From a bacterium (GTDB lineage Bacteria; Bacillota_I; Bacilli_A; RF39; UBA660): DNA of 21,052 nucleotides. The stretch lies in NCBI GenBank assembly GCA_029007415.1, contig JAQXHT010000091.1, forward strand, positions 1-21,052. Direction: 5' to 3'. The notes beneath the pieces are model-generated. The model was not told where the DNA came from and made no database searches. It saw only the letters and a list, made by a program, of their open reading frames with translations. Positions 6,895-14,461 of the stretch are shown one piece after another (the stretch's first letter is position 1; each line of letters starts with the position of its first letter). The position numbers and the translations under genes are program-made.

Positions 6895-7646
6895 TATTTT
6901 TCCTTCTTTTTCTGTATGTGATAGATTATTTTTGCAATCATTTTATCACTAGCAAAGTGAGAAATAAATTTTGTCAGTTTCATCATTGTTCCTGGAATAA
7001 TAACCGTTTTTCCTTGTAGACATTTCTTTATAGTGTATTCTGCTACATATTTACTTGATAAAGGTTTAACTGAAAAAGTAACTCCTGCTCGCTCATTAAA
7101 GTTAGTAGCAACAGGTCCTGGACATAAAACAGATATTTGAACATTACTTTTCTTTCGTCTTAATTCTTCATTAATAGCAAGACTTAAACGATAGACATAA
7201 CTTTTACTAGCATAATAACTAGATAAAAGTGGTCCTGGAAAGAATGCTGCACTACTAGCAACATTTAAGATAATTCCTTTATCTTTCTTTTCCATTTCTT
7301 TTAGATAAAGTTTTGTTAGAATATGCAAAGCATTTATATTAACGTTTAACATTTCTAGTTCTTTCTCTAAATCAGTTTCATCAAAAGAGCCAAATATTCC
7401 ATATCCTGCATTATTGATTAACAAGTCAATATCATATTTTTTTGTTAATTTGAAAACTTCTTTAACATTTTCTAATTTACTAAGGTCTTTAACTATTATT
7501 TTCACATCAGTATTTAATTGTTTCTTTATTTCTTCTAAGGCTTTTTCACTCCTGGCAACCAATATTAAATCGTATCCCATATGACTAAGTGTTACAGCCA
7601 TATCTCTACCGATTCCACTCGATGCCCCTGTAATCATCGCTCTCAT
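6894..7646 (-). CDS. Short-chain dehydrogenase/reductase (SDR) family oxidoreductase
   Basis: This is a classical SDR with an N-terminal Rossmann fold for NAD(P)(H). It shows TGASSGIG (6-13), NNAG (78-81), the catalytic Ser in NVASS (128-132) and YxxxK as Y144/K148 in YYASK, followed by LCPGPVATNF. The length of 250 aa is typical and the overall pattern is DltE/YqjQ-like; the substrate is unknown. I prefer ATG at 7646-7644 over the upstream GTG (7658), because a GAGGTG site lies about 9 nt before the ATG and the promoter start site would leave almost no leader for the GTG. It is first in the SDR-ecfA-ecfA-truA operon, with single-base overlap to the next gene. Confidence 0.9.
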   Translation of the reverse strand: MRAMITGASSGIGRDMAVTLSHMGYDLILVARSEKALEEIKKQLNTDVKIIVKDLSKLENVKEVFKLTKKYDIDLLINNAGYGIFGSFDETDLEKELEMLNVNINALHILTKLYLKEMEKKDKGIILNVASSAAFFPGPLLSSYYASKSYVYRLSLAINEELRRKKSNVQISVLCPGPVATNFNERAGVTFSVKPLSSKYVAEYTIKKCLQGKTVIIPGTMMKLTKFISHFASDKMIAKIIYHIQKKKEK

Positions 7647-7669
7647 CCTTGGTATCACCTCATATCATC

Positions 7670-7698
7670 ATTGTACCAACTTTCATTAGAAAAGTCAT
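7670..7698 (-). promoter_or_regulatory. Promoter of the SDR-ecfA-ecfA-truA operon
   Basis: Minus strand: extended -10 TGG-TACAAT (-10 at 7670-7675), 17-nt spacer, -35 ATGACT (7693-7698, 4 of 6). The predicted start near 7663 gives a very short leader to the SDR ATG. Confidence 0.6.
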
Positions 7699-7820
7699 CT
7701 ATTAATAAGTTTTTTTATTGGCAATTAACTTTAATTAATGTTAGTAAATGATTAAAGCAATAAGGTTTAGAAAAATACTATTATTAGTTTTTAATAATTA
7801 ATCATATCTTAATTTTATGC

Positions 7821-7886
7821 ACAAAAATAGGGCTCCACCGCTAGATAGTGCCCTTGCAAAAACGATTTAACGTTTTTTCCTCGCAT
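7821..7886 (-). ncRNA. Candidate small RNA: two hairpins ending in an intrinsic terminator
   Basis: A strong promoter (7891-7919) fires into a compact segment. Hairpin 1 has a 7-bp stem AAAAACG/CGTTTTT (arms 7871-7877 and 7858-7864) with a 6-nt loop. Hairpin 2 has AGGGC/GCCCT arms (7854-7850 and 7833-7829) with a 16-nt apical part, followed by TATTTTT, which looks like an intrinsic terminator. The expected RNA is about 62-66 nt. An outer TTTATGC/GCATAAA pairing (7814-7820 with 7883-7889) could close the whole element if transcription reads through. The segment is more GC-rich than its surroundings. It does not match any riboswitch, 6S, SRP or tmRNA core I know. A 23-codon ORF also spans it but has no ribosome binding site. 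Alternatively it could be a leader element of the SDR operon 160 nt downstream. Confidence 0.5.
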
Positions 7887-7890
7887 AAAC

Positions 7891-7919
7891 AATATATCAT
7901 AAATCTATATTTGTATCAA
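7891..7919 (-). promoter_or_regulatory. Promoter of the candidate small RNA
   Basis: Minus strand: -35 TTGATA (7914-7919), exactly 17-nt spacer, -10 TATATT (7891-7896), each 5 of 6 to consensus. The predicted start (about 7883-7885) coincides with the beginning of the structured element. The rest of the 306-nt gap (7659-7964) is AT-rich and shows nothing else I can name. Confidence 0.65.
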
Positions 7920-7964
7920 CTACTAATAATTATAACTCCAATCAAAATTAATTCTGCTATTTTA

Positions 7965-9014
7965 TTACATATTTTTACTACCTTTGCTATCTTTATAACT
8001 TTCACAACTAATAACTTCTTCTTCATAACAAGTTGTTAATTTACTAATAGTTTCATCAGTAACTTTTATATCTCCATCTTTAACAATTGGAATACCAATT
8101 TTTTCTAAAGTTTTTAAATCGGTACTGCTAGTTATATCACTATGTCCTAACACATCTATTAAATAAGATAGTTTTTGAACTTCTGCAGGATCTTCTTTAA
8201 TTTTACTATGAAAATCACTAGCAATAATGGTTCCAATTACGTATCTTTCTCTTTGCGGAAAGGAAAGAGCTCCTGTTCTTACAATTGAGTTCAAGTATTT
8301 TTCTCCTCTTTCAAAAAATAATGAATATAGTTTAGAATCTTTATTCATAGAATTCAAATAATCTAACAAGACATCTTGTGTAAGATTACCATTATTCTTT
8401 TGATATAATTTCAATAACTCCCTTTCAAAAAGAATAGCGCCTGCATCATCTAATGTTTCATACAATCTATTATTTTTATATATTGATATTTCATTTTCAT
8501 CATAGTAACTATTGTTAATAAGATAATCTTCTAGTAAAAACTCCATAGAAATTGTTGATGTTTCTCCTAAAAACTCTTTTATAGTACTATTTTGATTTTT
8601 AGGTTGACTAAACTTATGCGTAATTTCGTGAGTAATGGTAAAAACATCTTCCAAGGTAGAAAAATAATCAATATCGACAGTACCATCTTTTCGTACTTCA
8701 GATTTATTTTTCCCATCACCAAGATGAAATTTGACAGAATAATCATTTTTAGTATCGTAATTTTTTTCTTGTAATATATTTAAAAACATTTCTGAATACT
8801 CTTTTTTGATACTCTTAAAAAAATCAGTCGTCATTTCTATTGATTCTTCTATTGGTACCTCAACGTTATAACTCTGTCTTTCTAAATCAGGTGTATTTTT
8901 AACTATAATTTCTGCTAGTTTTGCAATTTCATCAAAATATTTCAATTGATATTCTAAATTTCTATCAGTTATTGAATTTTTGATTGCTAAATTTAATTTT
9001 TCATAATAATTCAT
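7965..9014 (-). CDS. M3-like (PepF-related) zinc metallopeptidase, short form
   Basis: This 349-aa protein carries a gluzincin zinc site: HEITH (129-133) and a downstream GETSTISMEFLLEDYL (150-164) with E151 as the likely third ligand. The pattern resembles the oligoendopeptidase F core, where HELGH is followed by an AE-ST-NE-LL-YL helix. The C-terminal part (RYVIGTIIASDF ... LIDVLGHSDITSSTDLKTLEKIGIP) also resembles the M3 ending. PepF enzymes are near 600 aa, so this is a reduced version that lacks most of the N-terminal lid. No signal peptide is seen, implying a cytosolic location. ATG at 9014; an AAGG site lies about 11 nt upstream, and a TATAAT -10 at 9036-9041 overlaps the upstream terminator region. 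Family assignment is by motif only, and the substrate is unknown. Confidence 0.65.
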   Translation of the reverse strand: MNYYEKLNLAIKNSITDRNLEYQLKYFDEIAKLAEIIVKNTPDLERQSYNVEVPIEESIEMTTDFFKSIKKEYSEMFLNILQEKNYDTKNDYSVKFHLGDGKNKSEVRKDGTVDIDYFSTLEDVFTITHEITHKFSQPKNQNSTIKEFLGETSTISMEFLLEDYLINNSYYDENEISIYKNNRLYETLDDAGAILFERELLKLYQKNNGNLTQDVLLDYLNSMNKDSKLYSLFFERGEKYLNSIVRTGALSFPQRERYVIGTIIASDFHSKIKEDPAEVQKLSYLIDVLGHSDITSSTDLKTLEKIGIPIVKDGDIKVTDETISKLTTCYEEEVISCESYKDSKGSKNM

Positions 9015-9042
9015 ACACTCACAACCTTCATAATCATTATAA

Positions 9043-9064
9043 CAAAAAAGGATATTTCTATCCT
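9043..9064 (-). terminator. Intrinsic terminator after the GH31 gene
   Basis: Minus strand: AGGATA, GAAA tetraloop, TATCCT (9064-9049), then TTTTTTG. The stem includes the last bases of the GH31 coding region. The peptidase -10 TATAAT (9036-9041) begins just after the U-tract. Confidence 0.75.
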
Positions 9065-11489
9065 AAACTTGTTCAATGTATTCTAACAATTTCAAGAATA
9101 AATTCATATATTCACGTGACAAAGATGACCTTCTTAACTTTCTAATAGCAATTCTTTTGTTTTTAATCGGTAAATCAGAAAAGATTATATCTGCTATTTT
9201 CTCTTTTAAATAAGTATTAATCTGTAAGTCCATTAAAATACTGTTGATATCTTCGTTAATTAGACGAACAGCATCTATTTCAATATCTTTACCACGGCAC
9301 ATCAATGTTAACTGACCGATTGTATTGATATTTTTTAATTCTACTACAAAGTCATTATCTTCTATATACATTGACTCTATCTTTATTTCCTTATCATTGT
9401 AGAAAGCTTTTACTTCCTCTGCTTGTTTAGTATTTCTAAATCTAAAACGATAATTTCTCTTAAGAGGAACAACCCCACTTTTCCCTTCAACTGAACGAAC
9501 AATAACGGTATAATTATTTTTCATATAGTTATAATCAATATCAGTTTTTAGATATAAACCTTCTTTATATAAGGAAGTGATACCATCATCTTCATACATA
9601 GTATAAATATTGGAAAGACCTGGAAAGATATGAATTTCAAAATCAAGAGGAAGTCCAACGTTATTTTTATCACTTCTATTCGATAAAGGAATTATCGCTC
9701 CACTCTTAGCAAATACTGGGTAATCTTCTTCACGATAGAAAGAAACATATTTCTTATCTCCTGGAAACTTCTTACCAGTCTTAAAATCATACCAAGTTCC
9801 TTCGGGAATATAAAACTCATGAATCGTTCGGTTCATCGTTAAATCTTTCTTCTTAATGATTGGACAGATTAATAATTCTTTTCCGAAGAAATACTGATAG
9901 CGATACTTGTTATCATCAATAACCCAAGGATAGCGGTAATAAAATGGTTCTACTAAACACTTTCCTTCCTTATAGTAACGATAACTTTCAGTATATAAAT
10001 AAGGAATTAATCTATGTCTAAATCGTAAATAATCATTAACGATTGTTTCCGTCTTAACATCCCAACGCCAAGGTTCTCTCTTATAATAAACGCCTCTTGC
10101 AGCATGGAATCTTAAGATTGGACTGAAACATCCTAACTCAACATAACGAATATAAAGTTCACTTTCTTCTACACCACCATGGTTTCCACCAACATCATGA
10201 CTCCAGAATGAAACACCTATATTACTAGCACTTAATGTACTAGAAGATATCTCTCTTAGACCTTCCCAAGATATTTCACTACTTCCTGCGTATAATATTG
10301 GATAACGATGTGGAGCATAAAGTCCATTCCTTGCTAAAAACATATTTCGTTTAGCAGGATTTCTTCCTGAATCTAGATAGTTATAATGATTGTAAGCTAA
10401 TAATTTATAAACGTCATTATCGGGAGTATAGTCATGAAAGAAGAAATCTACTCCAATACTTTCCAAAGGATGTAAAAACATCTTGAAGTATATGTCTAGT
10501 AACTTTGGATTCAAAGGGTCAAATAAGATTATTTTATTACCAGTAATATTCAAATATTGACAAGCTTGCTGATAATAAGCTTCATGTGGATAAATTCCTT
10601 CCTTAGGATCTACTTCTAAACCAACTCTTACATTATGTTCGTGTAAAGTATCTATAAATTCTTTAGGGTTAGGAAACAAATTAGCATTAAAAGTAAAACC
10701 TGTATGTAGATTTTTAGTTTCACCAACGTCACGATAATGCCAATCTTTATCTAAAAGAAAGATAGCAAGTGGTACTTTTCTTCGTTCAAAGTGACTAACT
10801 ATATCCATAGCTTTTTCTGTATCATAAGTAGTATTTCTACTCCACCAGTTACCTAGAGCATAACGCGGTATTAAAGATGGCATACCTGTTAATTTAAAGT
10901 AATCACTAAGAGCTAAAGAAAAATCTTTATTATACATGAAAACATAAATATCGATACTACCTTTTTCTCTTGCTTCTAAAGTTCCATCTTCTAAAAACAA
11001 GAAACTATTAGAGTCATCAATAGAAGCAAAACCTTCAAGAGAATAAAGGCCTCTTTTTAAATATTGTGATAAAGGAACATCTTCACTTATCATATTGCCA
11101 CCCATATTTCTAGCTTCTGGATGACCATAATACCAATCTCTATTTTCGTTTTCATTGGTACTACTTAAAAGAGTTATTTTAAGATTTTTCATTGGGTCTA
11201 CTTTACTTCCCGTAAAAGGCATTTCTTTGACATACATAAGGCGAAAATATTTAGTAGTTATCTCTAAAAATTTAGGATCTTGTTTAACTTGATAATTAGG
11301 ATAATCAAAAGAACGATATAATACAAGTTGACTAGGACTATCTACAAAATGACCAGTTTCACTATACTCAAGTCTGATTAGACGTTCAGATAGCATAGTA
11401 AAACGATACTTTTCTCCTTTTATAATACACTTTTCATCACTTTTGGCTTTTTTGATATTTTGTTCAAATTGTTTTCCAAGCGGATACAT
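9063..11489 (-). CDS. Glycoside hydrolase family 31 protein (alpha-glucosidase-like) with altered acid/base site
   Basis: This 808-aa protein has GH31 architecture: an N-terminal beta-sandwich (about 1-190), a (beta/alpha)8 barrel (about 200-530) and C-terminal beta domains with a helical tail. Landmarks are ALGNWWSRNTTYD (211-223), LLDKDWH (245-251), the nucleophile region GVDFFFHDYTPDN (346-358, D353), FWSHDVGG (428-435) and FRHRLIPYLYTESYRYY (490-506). In GH31 enzymes the acid/base Asp lies in a G-D-x-x-S-x-W-E context (human acid alpha-glucosidase D616). Here the equivalent stretch is AGSSEISWEGL (401-411), so that Asp appears to be Ser403. E405 is nearby. No signal peptide is seen, suggesting action on internalised oligosaccharides. 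ATG at 11489 with AGAGG upstream. The family is certain; the activity is not. Confidence 0.9.
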   Translation of the reverse strand: MYPLGKQFEQNIKKAKSDEKCIIKGEKYRFTMLSERLIRLEYSETGHFVDSPSQLVLYRSFDYPNYQVKQDPKFLEITTKYFRLMYVKEMPFTGSKVDPMKNLKITLLSSTNENENRDWYYGHPEARNMGGNMISEDVPLSQYLKRGLYSLEGFASIDDSNSFLFLEDGTLEAREKGSIDIYVFMYNKDFSLALSDYFKLTGMPSLIPRYALGNWWSRNTTYDTEKAMDIVSHFERRKVPLAIFLLDKDWHYRDVGETKNLHTGFTFNANLFPNPKEFIDTLHEHNVRVGLEVDPKEGIYPHEAYYQQACQYLNITGNKIILFDPLNPKLLDIYFKMFLHPLESIGVDFFFHDYTPDNDVYKLLAYNHYNYLDSGRNPAKRNMFLARNGLYAPHRYPILYAGSSEISWEGLREISSSTLSASNIGVSFWSHDVGGNHGGVEESELYIRYVELGCFSPILRFHAARGVYYKREPWRWDVKTETIVNDYLRFRHRLIPYLYTESYRYYKEGKCLVEPFYYRYPWVIDDNKYRYQYFFGKELLICPIIKKKDLTMNRTIHEFYIPEGTWYDFKTGKKFPGDKKYVSFYREEDYPVFAKSGAIIPLSNRSDKNNVGLPLDFEIHIFPGLSNIYTMYEDDGITSLYKEGLYLKTDIDYNYMKNNYTVIVRSVEGKSGVVPLKRNYRFRFRNTKQAEEVKAFYNDKEIKIESMYIEDNDFVVELKNINTIGQLTLMCRGKDIEIDAVRLINEDINSILMDLQINTYLKEKIADIIFSDLPIKNKRIAIRKLRRSSLSREYMNLFLKLLEYIEQV

Positions 11490-11518
11490 CTACATCATCC
11501 TCTCTATTCTTCTACTTT

Positions 11519-11547
11519 ATAATAACATATTTTAATTTCATTGTAAA
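11519..11547 (-). promoter_or_regulatory. Promoter of the GH31 gene
   Basis: Minus strand: -35 TTTACA (11542-11547), 17-nt spacer, -10 TATTAT (11519-11524), each 5 of 6. The -35 overlaps the 3' end of the M15 peptidase gene. Confidence 0.6.
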
Positions 11548-12662
11548 AACATTACATAATATTCATCATAAGTAATATTATTTTTCTTAATATAACTAGC
11601 AATCTTGACACCTACATAGCGATAATGCCAGGGTTCACATTTATATAAGGTTACGTCTTCTTTTGATTTAGGATATCTTAGAATGAATCCATATTTGTAA
11701 GCATTTTCCATCATCCAACTATATTCTTCACTTTCTGTAAAGATAGTAGTATTTTTACTTGCCACATCAATAGCCATTCCGGTTTGGTGTTCGGAATAAC
11801 CTGCTTTAGCAATATTTTTTTCTACATAACTATCACCATATGCATTTTGATAATATGAAACAGTCTCTTCTTGATCAGCATAACTACGATAACCAGAATT
11901 TACAACAATATCTTTACCATCTTCTTTGGCCGCTTCTCGCATTTTATGAAAAGCTTCTACTACTTCTTTATTAGCTTTAATCTTACTACTTCCTTTTACA
12001 TCATCGGCTTGAAATGTTACTAAGTCATTTGGTACATATTTACTACTCAATTGATGATGTTTATTAACTAAAGCAGTCTTGCTAAATTTACTAGTTACTT
12101 TTACATCTTCATATTCTTTTTTATCAAAGTCTAATTCTACATTTAGCACTGTAATATCTGGACTATCGTTTTCTTTATTTTTATAAGCAACATATCTATC
12201 GTATTTAGATAGATGAGAATAATCAACAGAAAAGAATTCTTTGAGATACTTTACTTTTCCTCTTTTAGCAAACTCTTTTACTTCAGAATTATTTCCTCTT
12301 GATAAAATTAACGAAATCTCATCATCTGTATAACCTTTTTCTATTAGTTTATTAATACTAGGAATTATATCTTTTAGATTTTGATATTCGATATTTTTAT
12401 AATGTTCAAAATTTTCTTCTTTATAGGCACTACTTTCAAAAGCAGCATTTAAAGTTTTATTTTCTCCTATTTCGCTTACTTTATTCCATTTGAATTTTCT
12501 AACTATTACGCTAGAAGCTTTTTTACTATAACCTAATTTTTGTAAGTTTAGTTTTTTCGTAAAAAGAAAGATGAAAATAGCGATTAAAATTACTAAACCA
12601 ATTAATATATATTTACCAACATTTGTTACTTCTTTTTTTAGTTTTAATTTTTTAATTTTCAA
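11538..12662 (-). CDS. Membrane-anchored D-alanyl-D-alanine carboxypeptidase, M15B (VanY/DacB-like)
   Basis: This predicted zinc D,D-carboxypeptidase trims the terminal D-Ala from peptidoglycan stem peptides outside the membrane. An N-terminal transmembrane helix (about 17-35) acts as anchor. Residues 60-200 form a helical/mixed region of unknown role (YTDDEISLILSRG, 111-123). The M15B domain (about 205-370) shows SGYRS (256-260), H292 and D299 in SEHQTGMAID, and E343/H346 in EPWHYRYVG, the full set of zinc ligands and the catalytic Glu. The start is TTG (12662-12660), preceded by TAGGTGG at a suitable distance; no alternative ATG precedes the membrane helix. The gene has its own promoter at 12687-12716. 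Confidence 0.9.
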   Translation of the reverse strand: MKIKKLKLKKEVTNVGKYILIGLVILIAIFIFLFTKKLNLQKLGYSKKASSVIVRKFKWNKVSEIGENKTLNAAFESSAYKEENFEHYKNIEYQNLKDIIPSINKLIEKGYTDDEISLILSRGNNSEVKEFAKRGKVKYLKEFFSVDYSHLSKYDRYVAYKNKENDSPDITVLNVELDFDKKEYEDVKVTSKFSKTALVNKHHQLSSKYVPNDLVTFQADDVKGSSKIKANKEVVEAFHKMREAAKEDGKDIVVNSGYRSYADQEETVSYYQNAYGDSYVEKNIAKAGYSEHQTGMAIDVASKNTTIFTESEEYSWMMENAYKYGFILRYPKSKEDVTLYKCEPWHYRYVGVKIASYIKKNNITYDEYYVMFLQ

Positions 12663-12686
12663 TTACTACCACCTACTCTTAGATTA

Positions 12687-12716
12687 ATTATATCAAAAAG
12701 CAAAAAAAATCATCAA
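12687..12716 (-). promoter_or_regulatory. Promoter of the M15 peptidase gene
   Basis: Minus strand: -35 TTGATG (12711-12716), 18-nt spacer, perfect -10 TATAAT (12687-12692). It lies in the 56-nt gap after the paralog gene cluster. Confidence 0.6.
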
Positions 12717-12718
12717 TA

Positions 12719-13282
12719 TTATTTGACGATTTTCTTGATTAATGTTTTTGGTTTTGCATCTTTTCTAAGATTATCTCTTATCTTTGTTAATTCTTCTAAG
12801 CTGTATGAATCTAAGGTATTGATATTAAGTTCCTGCTTTTCTTTTTTTATTACTTTAGACATTTCACTTTTATCCATTTCATCTATCTTATCTTTATCTT
12901 CTAAATAGATTCTATATTTTTCATACTCAGCCAGCTTTAGCTTTTGATTAAAAAGCTTACCCAAAAAATAACTATATCCAAAAGCACCGGCTGCTCCACC
13001 AACAAGCATAGTAGAAGAAAGGAAATTAAAAGTAACTGCACTTACACAAGATGCCAAGATTAAGTACTTATTCTTTGTTTTATTTTCTTTAGCTAAATCA
13101 ACATTTTTGTCTCGTTCTCTAGCTTGCGTTAGCATTATCTCCTGCGTTTTTTGTTCATTCTCTTTCGTATTATCAAGAGTAAAAGTAACACCATTTAAGC
13201 AACTAACTACTATTTTATCATCTACTATTTCATATTTTTCGATTGCAGACCAAGCTTCTGGTAGAGAATAACCATATTTCAT
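12719..13282 (-). CDS. Two-TM protein of unknown function, tandem family member 1
   Basis: I do not recognise this 187-aa protein. It has a small N-terminal soluble domain (EKYEIVDDKIVVSCLNGVTF, then an amphipathic helix with MLTQARERDKNVDLAKE, 61-77), two hydrophobic segments (about 79-108), a charged helix (KLAEYEKYRIYLEDKDKI) and a C-terminal motif ELNINTLDSYSLEELTKIRDNL (about 150-171) ending in a basic tail. The same order of elements occurs in the genes at 13338 and 14462, with identity concentrated in MLxQAxERD, EKYxIYL and ELNINTLDxYSL. ATG at 13282 follows AAGGAG. It has its own putative promoter (13309-13337), separating it from the other three. The N- and C-terminal parts are probably cytoplasmic, bracketing a hairpin in the membrane. 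Confidence 0.75.
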   Translation of the reverse strand: MKYGYSLPEAWSAIEKYEIVDDKIVVSCLNGVTFTLDNTKENEQKTQEIMLTQARERDKNVDLAKENKTKNKYLILASCVSAVTFNFLSSTMLVGGAAGAFGYSYFLGKLFNQKLKLAEYEKYRIYLEDKDKIDEMDKSEMSKVIKKEKQELNINTLDSYSLEELTKIRDNLRKDAKPKTLIKKIVK

Positions 13283-13308
13283 TTATATCAGCTCCTTTTT
13301 TGTGTTTT

Positions 13309-13337
13309 ATTCTAACACTAATTATAATCTATTACAA
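13309..13337 (-). promoter_or_regulatory. Putative promoter of tandem family member 1
   Basis: Minus strand: -35 TTGTAA (13332-13337), 17-nt spacer, -10 TAGAAT (13309-13314). The -35 abuts the stop codon of member 2. Confidence 0.45.
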
Positions 13338-13904
13338 TTATCTTTTTTTACGCAAAACTTTCTCTTCTCTTTGCTCAATATTTTTTCTTATTTGTTTCAA
13401 GTCTTTTAAAGAATATTTATCTAATGTATTAATGTTAAGTTCTAAGTCTTCCCTCATAACTCCTCTTAATATATCAGGATAATCTTCTTTATTAGCGATT
13501 TTTTCCATATTATTTAAATAGATATTATATTTTTCGTGTTCATTAACTTTCTTACCATTTCTAACTGCTAAAAAATCTAAATATGCCAATGTCATAACAT
13601 TAAATATATCAGGAAGCATTTGAAAATCTAATATTTGTAATCTTCTTAAAAGTAAGATACATGCTACTCCTTGAGCACCTAATAAAGCATTAAGTAATTT
13701 ATTTTCTAGTTTTTCTCTAGTTATATTTATGGCTTTATCTCGTTCCTTAGCTTGAGTTAACATGTAATTAACAATTTCTTTCTCAAAAGACTCTTCATAA
13801 GGGAACGTTTCTTCTCTTCCACTAGTAAATTTAATAATTATTTCATCATTTTTTACTTCATATTCTTTAATAATTGCAAAATAATCATTATCATATCTAT
13901 TCAT
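13338..13904 (-). CDS. Two-TM protein of unknown function, tandem family member 2
   Basis: This 188-aa paralog of the flanking genes shows IIKEYEVKNDEIIIKFTSGREETFPYEES (11-39), MLTQAKERDKAINI (48-61), hydrophobic segments around 70-112, HEKYNIYLNNMEKI, then LELNINTLDKYSLKDLKQIRKNI (152-174) and a Lys/Arg tail. The ATG at 13904 follows AAGGTG, and its first 8 nt overlap the end of member 3, so the two are probably translationally coupled. The N-terminal domain reads like a small beta-sheet ending in an amphipathic helix. No enzymatic motif is visible. Confidence 0.75.
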   Translation of the reverse strand: MNRYDNDYFAIIKEYEVKNDEIIIKFTSGREETFPYEESFEKEIVNYMLTQAKERDKAINITREKLENKLLNALLGAQGVACILLLRRLQILDFQMLPDIFNVMTLAYLDFLAVRNGKKVNEHEKYNIYLNNMEKIANKEDYPDILRGVMREDLELNINTLDKYSLKDLKQIRKNIEQREEKVLRKKR

Positions 13905-14451
13905 CAGTTTTCACCTTTCTCTTGGTTAATACTTTTGGTTTAGTTTGTGTAACTAATTCCGTTTGCATTATATTTTGCTCATTTACAAATACTTCATCCA
14001 TATCATATAAACTTAAATCACTGGTATCAAATATAACTTCAGTCATTGGCAATTCATCATAGATTTGACGTTTTTGAAAAGTCTTTATATCAAACTTACT
14101 TTTTAAATAATTTTTATATTTTGAATAAGCAACTTTACCTTCAAAATAGTTATATAACATCGTAGTAAAATAAAGAAATGTTAGTATTTTTACTACTGAG
14201 TCAAGTACATCAGAATTAGAGAAAATTAAGGTTGTTGATAATAACGTAGCAGATAAAGCAAATCTAGTAGAATCATCTATTCCAAATTCAAATGTACTCT
14301 CTAAGGATAAAATGTATTTCACCCACCTTAACTCTTGTTCTTCCACACTTAAGTTTTTCTTCTCTTCATAACAAGAATAACCTGTATCTATTGAACCTAT
14401 TCCATACTTCTTTAAGTATTCTTCTCTTTCTTTAATTTTTTTATTTTTCAT
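13897..14451 (-). CDS. Two-TM protein of unknown function, divergent tandem family member 3
   Basis: This 184-aa protein shares the layout of its neighbours but little sequence. It has a polar N-terminus (KYGIGSIDTGYSCYEEKKN), a helix ELRWVKYILSLES, hydrophobic segments (about 62-102), YSKYKNYLKSKFDI in the place of EKYxIYL, and a C-terminal VIFDTSDLSLYDMDEVFVNEQNI that aligns loosely with ELNINTLDxYSLxELxxIRxNI. The tail KPKVLTKRKVK echoes the basic tails of the others. The N-terminal beta domain is largely replaced. The ribosome binding site is weak (GTGAG), with a 10-nt gap after member 4, and the gene overlaps member 2 by 8 nt, so it is inside one transcript. Common ancestry with the others is likely but not proven. 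Confidence 0.68.
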   Translation of the reverse strand: MKNKKIKEREEYLKKYGIGSIDTGYSCYEEKKNLSVEEQELRWVKYILSLESTFEFGIDDSTRFALSATLLSTTLIFSNSDVLDSVVKILTFLYFTTMLYNYFEGKVAYSKYKNYLKSKFDIKTFQKRQIYDELPMTEVIFDTSDLSLYDMDEVFVNEQNIMQTELVTQTKPKVLTKRKVKTDE

Positions 14452-14461
14452 AATAATTAAC

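Noticed and set aside
7884..7886. ATG opening a 23-codon ORF (to the TAA ending at 7815) across the candidate small RNA
   Set aside because: There is no ribosome binding site, and the predicted transcription start falls on or inside the ATG. The start and stop arise from the outer inverted repeat, so an RNA element is the simpler reading.
13243..13482. Plus-strand ORFs within the paralog cluster (also at 12723, 13874 and 14472)
   Set aside because: Each lies opposite a conserved paralog, and their resemblance to each other simply reflects the homology of the genes on the other strand.
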